From a bacterium (lineage in GTDB: Bacteria > Patescibacteriota > Minisyncoccia > Minisyncoccales > GWA2-46-15): DNA of 36,420 nt. The stretch spans positions 147,202-183,621 of the forward strand of contig JAUYCZ010000028.1 in NCBI GenBank assembly GCA_030704795.1. The letters run 5' to 3'. A program made the translations under genes and the position numbers. The stretch's first letter is position 1, and each line of letters begins with the position of its first letter. This document shows positions 27,068-35,070 of the stretch, piece after piece. The notes under the pieces were generated by a model, which saw nothing but the letters and a program-made list of their open reading frames with translations, searched no databases and was not told the origin of the DNA.

Positions 27068-29083
27068 TTAAAAACTGAGTTCGTTCACTTTCGTCCAGTC
27101 GAGTTCGTTTAAAACCACGATTTTGCTGTCGCCAATGAGGTAGAGATAGTCATCGAGATAGATAGCCCGGCGGACCGAAGTCTCGCTGACGGCTCTTTTC
27201 ATCTCCAGCCGTTGGCCTTTGTAGGAAAAAATATAAGCGCCCTGACCGCCCGGCAAGAAGAAGATCTCGTGCTTTTTATCCAGGAGAAAAGCGTGGTGAG
27301 TCGAAAGGACTTCCGACCAGCCTTCGTTCAAAATGTATTTGTCCAACTCTCGGGGATTCTGAGCCGAACTGACGTCAAAAAGAGAAATCTTGACTTGCCC
27401 GCCTTCCTGGCCGATCCCCAAAACCAAGTCTTTGTCGATCGGTTCCAGATAAGAGGAATAACCCGGGATTTTTAGCTCGCCTTTCATTTGAGGATTCCTC
27501 GGATCAGATAAATCCAAAACATAGAAAGGATCAGTTTGCCGGAAAGTGACCAAATAGCCCCTCTCTCCGACAAATCGGGCCGAGTAAATTCTCTCTGTCA
27601 GACCCAAGTTTAAGACTTGGCCAACCGTCTTTAAATTCTTGTCTAAGACATAGACGTCGTTGGCCGATTCCGGCTGGCTGCCGCCGAAGCCCCAACCCCA
27701 CCAGCCCTGGCCCACGGTCGTGGCGAGCCGTAGATTATCTTGATATTCATCTAAAGAAAATTGATTCAGGGGCTGGCCGGGCACGCTGCCCGAAGCCAGA
27801 ACCGTAAAAGAATCTAAGCCGATTTTAACAATGCCCGTCTTCTGCAAATCCCGGAGATGAGCCTTTAAATAGTCTGTCATCCGGTTATTTAGCTCGTTTC
27901 CTAGTTTTAAACTTTCGTCGTCCGACAAAGAACTCTGATATTTCTGCAGAATTAACTGCAGCTCCATCATCTTGGCCTGCTGGCTGAGGTCATAGCCGGC
28001 TAGCTTTTCCATTTTATCCATAACCCAACTGGGGAAAAGATCTCGGGAGTTTTCCTTGACGAAGTTAAGGAAAAACTGGGTCGTGTCTTCGTAATAGGAA
28101 TAGGCCAGATAAACAGCCTGGTTCGACATATAGACGACCGAGTTTCCCGAGGAGCTGACAAAAGAGATGTTCTTTTCGACCCGACCAGAAGCCGGATCCA
28201 AAATCATGGCCGTTGAGGTCGTATCAACCGGCAGAGGGCTGACGGGGTGATAAATGTCCGTGCAACGAATGCTCAAGGGGCTGTCTCCTCCTTTTAATAT
28301 TTCAATCGGACAGGGATTGGCATCGTTGATGGCGGTCTGGGTGACCAAGTAAATCTTGTCGCCTTTCAGGCGGGCGGCCACTAGCCAGACATTATTTTCC
28401 AGCTCTAAGCTCCATTTCTTTTCGGGCTTCTTGGAATCCGAGACGTCGTAACCCAGGATTTCCTGGCCCGAAAAGATGATCAACCTATTCTTGACCAGCA
28501 AAAGGTTGCCGGCTTTATCAATCTGGCTGTCTTTGGTTAAATCAGCCGGCGGAAAAGCTCTGATCAAATTGGTTCTGTTTTGATACTCCGGAGCGATCAT
28601 TTTTTGCTCCCCACCCCACCAGCCATAGCCTTCTTTCGAAAAATAGATTTCTCGGCCATCGGTTTTGACAATATCTGGTTCATCGATGCCCGCCACCTGA
28701 ACCGTGGTTTCAGAGACCCTTTCCGGACCGCCTCCGGCTTTGGCCTGAGGCGAAAACACTTCTTCGCGCAGAGCAAAATCTGCTTCACCGCCGAAACCGC
28801 CCGGGTAATTAGTTATCTCTCTGCCCTTGGCTAGATAATCTTTAAAATCGGCTTCGGAAACAAACTTCTTGACGTCTCGGGCCGCGGAAGTCGCCGGCAA
28901 GAAAGGAATTTTTGGTAAGGAAATGCGTGGGAGTTTCGAACGGAACTCGGAAAAAGAAAAATTCAGCTGGGGCAAAATATCTTGCGACTCAAGCCAAACC
29001 AGCCCGAGAACCAGGGAAAAGGTGGCCAGCAGAACCAAAGCTACTACCCGGCCGTTCAAATCTCTTTGAAAAAAATTATTCAT
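27068..29083 (-). CDS. Secreted beta-propeller domain protein
   Basis: N-terminal TM; VSETTVQVAGIDEPDIVKTDGREIYFS, WLVAARLKGDKIYLVTQ, ARFVGERGYLVTFRQTDPFYVLDLSDPRNPQMKGELKIPGYSSYL. Confidence 0.9.
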   Translation of the reverse strand: MNNFFQRDLNGRVVALVLLATFSLVLGLVWLESQDILPQLNFSFSEFRSKLPRISLPKIPFLPATSAARDVKKFVSEADFKDYLAKGREITNYPGGFGGEADFALREEVFSPQAKAGGGPERVSETTVQVAGIDEPDIVKTDGREIYFSKEGYGWWGGEQKMIAPEYQNRTNLIRAFPPADLTKDSQIDKAGNLLLVKNRLIIFSGQEILGYDVSDSKKPEKKWSLELENNVWLVAARLKGDKIYLVTQTAINDANPCPIEILKGGDSPLSIRCTDIYHPVSPLPVDTTSTAMILDPASGRVEKNISFVSSSGNSVVYMSNQAVYLAYSYYEDTTQFFLNFVKENSRDLFPSWVMDKMEKLAGYDLSQQAKMMELQLILQKYQSSLSDDESLKLGNELNNRMTDYLKAHLRDLQKTGIVKIGLDSFTVLASGSVPGQPLNQFSLDEYQDNLRLATTVGQGWWGWGFGGSQPESANDVYVLDKNLKTVGQVLNLGLTERIYSARFVGERGYLVTFRQTDPFYVLDLSDPRNPQMKGELKIPGYSSYLEPIDKDLVLGIGQEGGQVKISLFDVSSAQNPRELDKYILNEGWSEVLSTHHAFLLDKKHEIFFLPGGQGAYIFSYKGQRLEMKRAVSETSVRRAIYLDDYLYLIGDSKIVVLNELDWTKVNELSF

Positions 29084-29708
29084 GTTTTTTCCTTTTAATA
29101 TTGACTTGGAAACTAAATAATTTGCCGAGCAAAACCGCTAGAAAGGCGAAAGCCACTATTAGTATAATAACATATGTCCAGGGAGAATAACGATTCAAAA
29201 AGGAAGAAAAACGGTAATAGATTCCCTGAAAAATGTTGGCTGGTACCACCCTGAAATGAAGTTCGCTGGCCGCGGCGATGCCAAAGGTCGTGCCTGATTC
29301 TTGTTTTAAAATGGGTTTGGCCTCGATGTAGGCGAAATAATCTCCGGGCTTGATTTTCAAGGGCAGTTCCAATTGCAGGGACACGTTTTTCAGCTCTCCT
29401 CCGGCCAGCTTGAACGAAGAGGGAGAAAACCCGAGCCAAGCCGGGTCGGGCCTCTCCTGCGGCTGGTCTTGGTGATAGGCCAGGCTGACCTGGAACTCGC
29501 CTTCGGTATCGCCGGTATTGATCACTCCGATCGTCGGCAGATCATAAGTTGCCCCGGGTTTTAGCAGTTCATCGACGACGATCCGACCGAAGTTGAGGCC
29601 AACGCCGACCCCGGCAAAAGAAACTGTCGGTCCAAACAGAGAGATAAAAACCAGCGTCCAAACAAAAAATGCTGGGAATTCCCTGAAAAAATTCCTTTGG
29701 TTAGACAT
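29076..29708 (-). CDS. Signal-peptide protein with Ig-like/COG1470-like domain and C-terminal TM
   Basis: FGRIVVDELLKPGATYDLPTIGVINTGDTEGEFQVSL; TM YVIILIVAFAFLAVLL; basic tail. Confidence 0.75.
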   Translation of the reverse strand: MSNQRNFFREFPAFFVWTLVFISLFGPTVSFAGVGVGLNFGRIVVDELLKPGATYDLPTIGVINTGDTEGEFQVSLAYHQDQPQERPDPAWLGFSPSSFKLAGGELKNVSLQLELPLKIKPGDYFAYIEAKPILKQESGTTFGIAAASELHFRVVPANIFQGIYYRFSSFLNRYSPWTYVIILIVAFAFLAVLLGKLFSFQVNIKRKKHE

Positions 29709-29728
29709 AGTTCAGAGGGACCAACCAG

Positions 29729-30286
29729 CTACTGCCCGGCCCAAACCGCGGCAATGGTCACGTTGGTCGAGTAAGCCTTGCCCAAAGCAGTTTCAGTTCC
29801 GGCTGTCGTCGGCGTGTAGAACTTCAAGACAAAACTGGTGGCTGCCCCCGGCGTCACGTTGCTCGCCAAAGTCTGGTTGGCCGCAGCTAGATTAGTCTCA
29901 GCGCCGCCGGCTGGGGTAAAAGTATAGCGGTAACTATCTACCCCCGGCGCACTGGACAGCGCCCAATTACAATTATCCTGAGCCGCCGTGCTGGCGCATT
30001 TTGTCGCCTCTCCGGTCGCCTCGACATAAGTCGCGTCAGACCCCTTAATCAGAAAATTCTCATTGACATTGCCGTTGTTGGTGACGACAAGCGAGCTCGA
30101 TGACTTGGCCGACCCCAAGGGCATGGCACCGTAATCGTAAGATGCCGCACTGACCGTCACCGAAATCGTACCGGGAGTAACGGTGACCAGTAAAGAAGTT
30201 GACTCGGCGGCCTGGATGACAGCGGAGACGACTACTCCGGCTAAAATTGAACTAGCGACAATGGTTAAAAAAGATTTTTTTGACAT
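29729..30286 (-). CDS. Secreted surface protein (beta-rich, WxL-like style)
   Basis: Signal peptide; VTPGTISVTVSAASYDYGAMPLGSAKSSSSLVVTNNGNVNENFLIKGS. Confidence 0.75.
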   Translation of the reverse strand: MSKKSFLTIVASSILAGVVVSAVIQAAESTSLLVTVTPGTISVTVSAASYDYGAMPLGSAKSSSSLVVTNNGNVNENFLIKGSDATYVEATGEATKCASTAAQDNCNWALSSAPGVDSYRYTFTPAGGAETNLAAANQTLASNVTPGAATSFVLKFYTPTTAGTETALGKAYSTNVTIAAVWAGQ

Positions 30287-30347
30287 TTCTTTTCCTTGTA
30301 AAATATTTTACGACCTTTCTATCCCTCCCTCTTAGTGACAATAGCTA

Positions 30348-30376
30348 ATTTTATCGACAGTCAGACGCCGCGTCAA
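30348..30376 (-). promoter_or_regulatory. Sigma70-like promoter upstream of the surface-protein gene
   Basis: Minus strand TTGACG-17 nt-TAAAAT. Confidence 0.75.
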
Positions 30377-30401
30377 GCCCTGTTTTCCGATTTCAACGAA
30401 C

Positions 30402-31256
30402 TTAATCGATTTGGTTTAATTCTTTCAAAAGCTGGATGACTTTGGCCAACTGATCGGCCATCTCCTGGAGCATCTTAATCACCTGGCTCAAGTCTTTACC
30501 CGGCGGCACGACGCTACCGGTAATGGTAAAAGCATTGTCGCTCTCGTCCCAGCTCATTGATGGGGCCGGCCAGATCTGCGTTGTCGGCAGAGACCCGCCT
30601 TCCTGTTCGTATTTGTAAAGCGGTATGATATTCCGGCCCACGCTCACCCGGATGACATAGTCTGAACCGTTGGCGATGTCATTGCTGACCTTCCAGGAAT
30701 AAGAACCGTCAAAGAGATTGACCATAGCCAGATGTTTGACAAAAGTCGGCATCGGATAAAGCAGAGGACAAATTTTCTGTCCGTCAGGTCCGGTCTGGCA
30801 TTTTATTTCAGATTTTCTGAATAAATCAATTGAGGCTTTCGTCCAAAATGGCCTGGGTATGCTTTTCGTTTCCGTTTCCGCCACCGGCGAAATACCAACC
30901 GCGTTCCATTTAATCGTTTGAATCTGTCCCCGATCCCAAGTTTCCCCACCATTCGGAGAAACAACCGTTATCTGGTAATCGACCGGAAAAATGCACTTTT
31001 CTGTGTCGTCGTCGACTATCCCGGTCTGGAGCAGACCGCACTTGGCCTGGACCTTAGTCACGGCTTTTTTGGTCGCTTGACCAAAATAACCGGTGACCAA
31101 GCCCTCGGGATAAAGGGATTTATCGGTTTTTAGAACTTCCTGAATGGCTTTGACTTCGTCGCTTCTAGACCCAAGAGAAATCGCTTTTTCGCTCTGCGCC
31201 GCGGCCGCCCCGGCCAAAAGCAGAGAGAAAAGGGAAACCATTAAGATTTTTTTCAT
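30402..31256 (-). CDS. Secreted protein with peptidoglycan-binding (PG_binding_1) domain and Kre9/KNH-like domain
   Basis: LGSRSDEVKAIQEVLKTDKSLYPEGLVTGYFGQATKKAVTKVQ; VVSPNGGETWDRGQIQTIKWNAVG. Confidence 0.87.
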   Translation of the reverse strand: MKKILMVSLFSLLLAGAAAAQSEKAISLGSRSDEVKAIQEVLKTDKSLYPEGLVTGYFGQATKKAVTKVQAKCGLLQTGIVDDDTEKCIFPVDYQITVVSPNGGETWDRGQIQTIKWNAVGISPVAETETKSIPRPFWTKASIDLFRKSEIKCQTGPDGQKICPLLYPMPTFVKHLAMVNLFDGSYSWKVSNDIANGSDYVIRVSVGRNIIPLYKYEQEGGSLPTTQIWPAPSMSWDESDNAFTITGSVVPPGKDLSQVIKMLQEMADQLAKVIQLLKELNQID

Positions 31257-31352
31257 GATCGCTATAATTAATTCTTAGTATCAACTTTTTATCAACCGTC
31301 TAAAACAAAACGTTTTCGTCTCAATAAGGTTGCGCCTTTTTTCAACGGCTAA

Positions 31353-31455
31353 TTATTTGGTATACCCCGCGGCTCCGTCCGCGGGGAACCAAATAATGAG
31401 GATTCCAAAGGAGGCTACTCCTTTGGTCGCCCCGCGGGGTTTAAGGCCCCGCGGG
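31353..31455. repeat. Array of three adjacent hairpins with a shared CCCCGCGG core
   Basis: TTATTTGGT-ATA-CCCCGCGG-loop-CCGCGGGG-A-ACCAAATAA; CCAAAGGAG-GCTA-CTCCTTTGG; CCCGCGGGG-TTTAAGG-CCCCGCGGG. Confidence 0.85.
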
Positions 31456-32007
31456 TGAAATACCTTTAAAAATATTGTAATTTACTTTTCGGACGCTCGT
31501 CACTTTGTTTTCCTTGAAATCAACATCGACTGAAAAAGTGGTAAATGTAACGGCTTCTTTTGATGGTTTGCTAAAAAATTGCTGATTCTCAGCCGGGAGA
31601 GAATCGGCCGGTCTTTCGATTTTTTCAGTCTTGGCAACGCCCCTGCTTGACCGAGTAACCGGCTTGATCAACAAAAGACGGGCCCTCCCCTGAACAATCT
31701 GAATATCCTGGATAATACCGCCTTCTTCTATTAGGGCTCGCACCTCGGGGCTTCGCAGGGCAATCTCCTTGGCCAAAGCCAGACTCGGCTGGGAAAAGAA
31801 CGAAGCATTCAAAATCGCTGCCAATAAAATCGCAAAGGCGAAACCGCCAGCCAAGACCGGCCGCAAAAACGCGAAAACCTCTCCCCTCTTTTGTTCAACA
31901 GAGTATCGGCTCATCAAAAACAGGCGCAATTTATGCTTGTGGCCCAAAAGCTCAACTTCGGGAAGCTCTATTCTCTCTAATTTTTTAATTAAATCTTCTT
32001 CTCTCAT
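31441..32007 (-). CDS. Single-TM protein downstream of an ECF sigma gene, probable anti-sigma-like regulator
   Basis: Cytoplasmic N-terminal helix, one TM (VLAGGFAFAILLAAILNASFF), extracytoplasmic C-terminal domain; adjacent to sigma factor. Confidence 0.7.
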   Translation of the reverse strand: MREEDLIKKLERIELPEVELLGHKHKLRLFLMSRYSVEQKRGEVFAFLRPVLAGGFAFAILLAAILNASFFSQPSLALAKEIALRSPEVRALIEEGGIIQDIQIVQGRARLLLIKPVTRSSRGVAKTEKIERPADSLPAENQQFFSKPSKEAVTFTTFSVDVDFKENKVTSVRKVNYNIFKGISPAGP

Positions 32008-32021
32008 TTAAACAAAACGCT

Positions 32022-32594
32022 TTAATGGCTCAATGGTGGCAGATCTCTTCTCAGTCTTTCGATGCCCCGATGAATCAAAGATTTTATCGTCCCCTCTCTT
32101 TTTCCCAGAATTTCGGCGATCTCTTTAATCTGCTTTTTCTCAAAAAATCTCAGAGTCAAAACTTCCTGGTATTTCTCGGGCAAGGTCATGATTTCTTTCT
32201 GAACCATCAAGAAATCCTGATGCCGGGCTAGTTTTTCCTGAGCTCGAGCAATTTCTTCCAAGATGTTTTGGTCAGACGAAGGATCCGAGATAATTTCCAG
32301 GGAAACGGTCGGTTTTTTCCGGCGCCAGAAATTGACGATTTCGTTGGCGGCGATACGGTAAAGCCAGGCCCCGAAAGAAGAGTTGCTCCGGAAAGCTCCG
32401 ATCCATTTAAAACGCCGGAGATTTTTGAGGGCCTTGAGAAAAGTTTCGGAAACCACGTCTTGGGCCATCTCCAGATTAGCCGTTCTCCTCAAGACATAGC
32501 CAAAGATTCGAGGGTAATATTCATCATAAAGCCGGCCGAAAGCTTCGGGATCTTTTTTAGCTTTTTTAACCAGCTTTTTCTCTTCATCCAGAGT
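32022..32594 (-). CDS. ECF RNA polymerase sigma factor (start taken at MTLDEEKK; the ORF opens to 32669)
   Basis: DPEAFGRLYDEYYPRIFGYVLRRTANLEMAQDVVSETFLKAL; LPEKYQEVLTLRFFEKKQIKEIAEILGKREGTIKSLIHRGIERLRRDL. Confidence 0.94.
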   Translation of the reverse strand, partial: TLDEEKKLVKKAKKDPEAFGRLYDEYYPRIFGYVLRRTANLEMAQDVVSETFLKALKNLRRFKWIGAFRSNSSFGAWLYRIAANEIVNFWRRKKPTVSLEIISDPSSDQNILEEIARAQEKLARHQDFLMVQKEIMTLPEKYQEVLTLRFFEKKQIKEIAEILGKREGTIKSLIHRGIERLRRDLPPLSH

Positions 32595-32610
32595 CATTCT
32601 AAGCCTCGAT

Positions 32611-32892
32611 CTAGCCAGCCCTCTGCTCTTTCTTGTATTCTCTCCAAGCGGCAGAAGCGGCGGGCTCAACCACGTCCAGTTCGCTGAGAATCTTGTCTCT
32701 TATCGCCAGGGTCGGAATCTCTTCTCTTCCCTCGGCGGATTGAAGAACCTTGGCTAAAACTTCTTCGACGACGACCACGGTTCTTTCTTCGGAAAGATTG
32801 GCTTTACGGGTGGCGGCGCGAATGCCTTTTTTAATTTTCTCCGGGTCAAAAGACTCTTTTGTCCCGTCTCTTTTAACGACGAATTTAATCAT
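32611..32892 (-). CDS. Standalone ATP-cone domain protein
   Basis: KFVVKRDGTKESFDPEKIKKGIRAATRKANL...IPTLAIRDKILSELDVVEPAASAAWREYKK. Confidence 0.85.
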   Translation of the reverse strand: MIKFVVKRDGTKESFDPEKIKKGIRAATRKANLSEERTVVVVEEVLAKVLQSAEGREEIPTLAIRDKILSELDVVEPAASAAWREYKKEQRAG

Positions 32893-32981
32893 GATAAATA
32901 AAATTGATCATAACGGGCAGAATGCCCGATATATCGTACTCGCTATTAATTGCCGACCTTTACGACTCTCTTTCTCTTACC

Positions 32982-33545
32982 CTACCATGCTTTGCTACCA
33001 AGACAAAACCAACCAATCCGCAAGCCCCTCTTTCCCAGGCGCAGACAAAGAAGAAAGATGCCGGCCAGAAGAAAAATTGAGACGAGAGAAATCTGAACCA
33101 TCTCCTTCTCCAGTAAAGAAGGAGTCTTTAAAAGAAGTAAAGCGGAATAAAAAAGAAAACTCATCTGCAAAGTCATGGAAATCATGTGCCAATAGCCGCC
33201 GGCGTTCCATTTCCAGGGTTCGGGCATTATCCAAACTTTCCATCTCCGGACGGACATAAAAATGTGAGCCGTCACCATCGAAATAAAGCCCGTCAGGAAG
33301 GCCAGCGTCAGATCTTGAACTAAAACCTTAAACCTAAGCTCAAGCAAAAGGTTCAGAGCAATAATATTAATCAGTCCGGCCAAAATCCCGTCCATGACAA
33401 TACCCCAGATATTACAGCCGCCCTGACCGCGGTAACCTTTCCGACCAAACTGGCGGAAATAGATGGCGAAAGGAATCAGCAGGTTGTTGAGCAGCGACAA
33501 ACAAAGAATCAGAATGAAAAAGGGTAATTTTTCCGACAACTCCAT
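32982..33545 (-). CDS. Multi-TM membrane protein of unknown function
   Basis: Five to six hydrophobic helices; no family recognised. Confidence 0.65.
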   Translation of the reverse strand: MELSEKLPFFILILCLSLLNNLLIPFAIYFRQFGRKGYRGQGGCNIWGIVMDGILAGLINIIALNLLLELRFKVLVQDLTLAFLTGFISMVTAHIFMSVRRWKVWIMPEPWKWNAGGYWHMISMTLQMSFLFYSALLLLKTPSLLEKEMVQISLVSIFLLAGIFLLCLRLGKRGLRIGWFCLGSKAW

Positions 33546-33554
33546 AGAGCGTTT

Positions 33555-34019
33555 TTAATAACTTAATTCTAATTGGTCGCCTGGCTTTAAATCAATGGCC
33601 CGGGCCCGGCCGCCGGAGATTTCCCAGACGTAACGGGCATTTTGTCCGGGATTGATAACCGGACAGGGATCCTGACGACAGGGCGTCGCTGTTTCTTTAA
33701 TGAAGATGACTCTCTGCTCTTGGTCGATCCAGATTATGTCCAGAGAAATTAAGGTATTCTTCATCCAGAAGGGCAGTTCTTTTTCTTGGTCATAGATGAA
33801 AAGCATGCCCTGGTCTTGGCCCAGCTCTTTCCTAAACATCAGCCCTCTCTGCCGCGTCTCCGGCGTCCGGGCCAATTCAACAAAAAAACACTTCTCGCCA
33901 AAACAAACCGTTCCAGTTTCCTTTCTCCCAAAGAAGATAAAAACGACGGCAATAAATCCTATTGCCAAAACGAAAGAAACAACAACCTTAAGCGCTATGC
34001 TTGATTTCAATGACATCAC
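33555..34019 (-). CDS. DUF192 family protein
   Basis: RQRGLMFRKELGQDQGMLFIYDQEKELPFWMKNTLISLDIIWID; RYVWEISGGRA. Confidence 0.93.
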   Translation of the reverse strand: MMSLKSSIALKVVVSFVLAIGFIAVVFIFFGRKETGTVCFGEKCFFVELARTPETRQRGLMFRKELGQDQGMLFIYDQEKELPFWMKNTLISLDIIWIDQEQRVIFIKETATPCRQDPCPVINPGQNARYVWEISGGRARAIDLKPGDQLELSY

Positions 34020-35070
34020 CGTCCTGGATCAGATAGTCTTTGCCTTCGGTCCGGATCAGACCCTTTTCCCGCGCCGGAACAAAACCGCCGGCCTTGATCA
34101 AATCGGCGTAAGCGATGACCTCGGCCTTGATGAAATGACTTTCAAAATCAGAATGGATGACGCCGGCGGCCTGAGGCGCCCGCGTTCCCTTTTTAACGGT
34201 CCAGGCGCGAGTTTCATCCGGACCGGTCGTAAAAAAGGTCAAAAGATTTAGAAGGTCGTAAGATTTTTTTATCAAAACATCAAGTTCGGACTCCGCCGGC
34301 AAACCCAGAGAAACCCTTTCCTCGCGGACAAAAGACGAGTCCGCCGCTTCAAACTCGGTCAAAACGTCAACGATCAAGAACGGAAAACCCTTCTCTTTAA
34401 AAGAATTGATGACGACGGGATCCACCTCCTCATCCCGGCCATTTAAGAGATAAAGCCGGGGTTTGGCGCAGAGCAACTGTGAGTTCTGCATCAGCCCTCT
34501 TTCTTCTTCGCTGAAGTCCGCGACGTCCAAAAGCCGCCCCTGATCTAAGAAACCCTTGATCTTCTTTAGCGCCTCTGTCTCCTTGGCCGCTTCTTTTTTG
34601 CCGGCCCTAACCTCGCCTTCCAGATGATCCAGCTTTTTCTGAATCGTCTCAAAATCTTTCAAAACCAGTTCCGTCTCGAGGATCTCTTTTTCCTGGAGAG
34701 GATCGATGCCGGTTTGAGTGTTAATGACGTCAGTCTTTTGAAAAGCTCGCAGCAGATAAATGACGGCGTCCACTTCGCGGATGTGGGAGAGAAATTTGTT
34801 GCCTAACCCTTCGCCCTGGCTGGCGCCCTTGACCAAGCCAGCAATATCGACAAACTCGATGGTGGTATAGATTTTCTTGGCCGATTTTTCCCGCTCGGCT
34901 AATTTATCCACCCTTTCGTCGGGCACGCCAACGACGCCGACATTGGGATCGATGGTGGCAAAAGGATAATTGGAACGGTCCACCTGTTTCCGGGTCAAGG
35001 TCTGGAAAAGGGTGGATTTGCCCACGTTGGGCAGGCCGACAATGCCGATGGATAGTTTTGTACTCGACAT
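33988..35070 (-). CDS. ychF: Redox-regulated GTPase/ATPase YchF
   Basis: [78 protein letters not shown]. Confidence 0.97.
   Translation of the reverse strand: MSSTKLSIGIVGLPNVGKSTLFQTLTRKQVDRSNYPFATIDPNVGVVGVPDERVDKLAEREKSAKKIYTTIEFVDIAGLVKGASQGEGLGNKFLSHIREVDAVIYLLRAFQKTDVINTQTGIDPLQEKEILETELVLKDFETIQKKLDHLEGEVRAGKKEAAKETEALKKIKGFLDQGRLLDVADFSEEERGLMQNSQLLCAKPRLYLLNGRDEEVDPVVINSFKEKGFPFLIVDVLTEFEAADSSFVREERVSLGLPAESELDVLIKKSYDLLNLLTFFTTGPDETRAWTVKKGTRAPQAAGVIHSDFESHFIKAEVIAYADLIKAGGFVPAREKGLIRTEGKDYLIQDGDVIEIKHSA

Noticed and set aside
26572-27078. Plus-strand ORF of 168 aa overlapping the GlcG-like gene
   Set aside because: Arg-rich shadow frame caused by high GC; it runs through the gene's terminator.
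31270-31320. AACTTTTT...CGTCTAA as an ECF-type promoter
   Set aside because: Spacing between the elements is too short and it points away from the surrounding genes; the similar CGTTTTGTTT at 32010 is also too weak.
32905-32930. Small hairpin CGGGCA-GAA-TGCCCG upstream of the ATP-cone gene, similar to hairpins at 2883 and 3028
   Set aside because: Stem only 6 bp and the sequence similarity is too short to claim a repeat family.
34904-35070. Frameshift or sequencing error as the cause of the recombinase-ychF overlap
   Set aside because: ychF is intact from a normal start and the recombinase frame has no disrupted domain; an insertion junction explains both without an error, though it cannot be fully excluded from this window alone.
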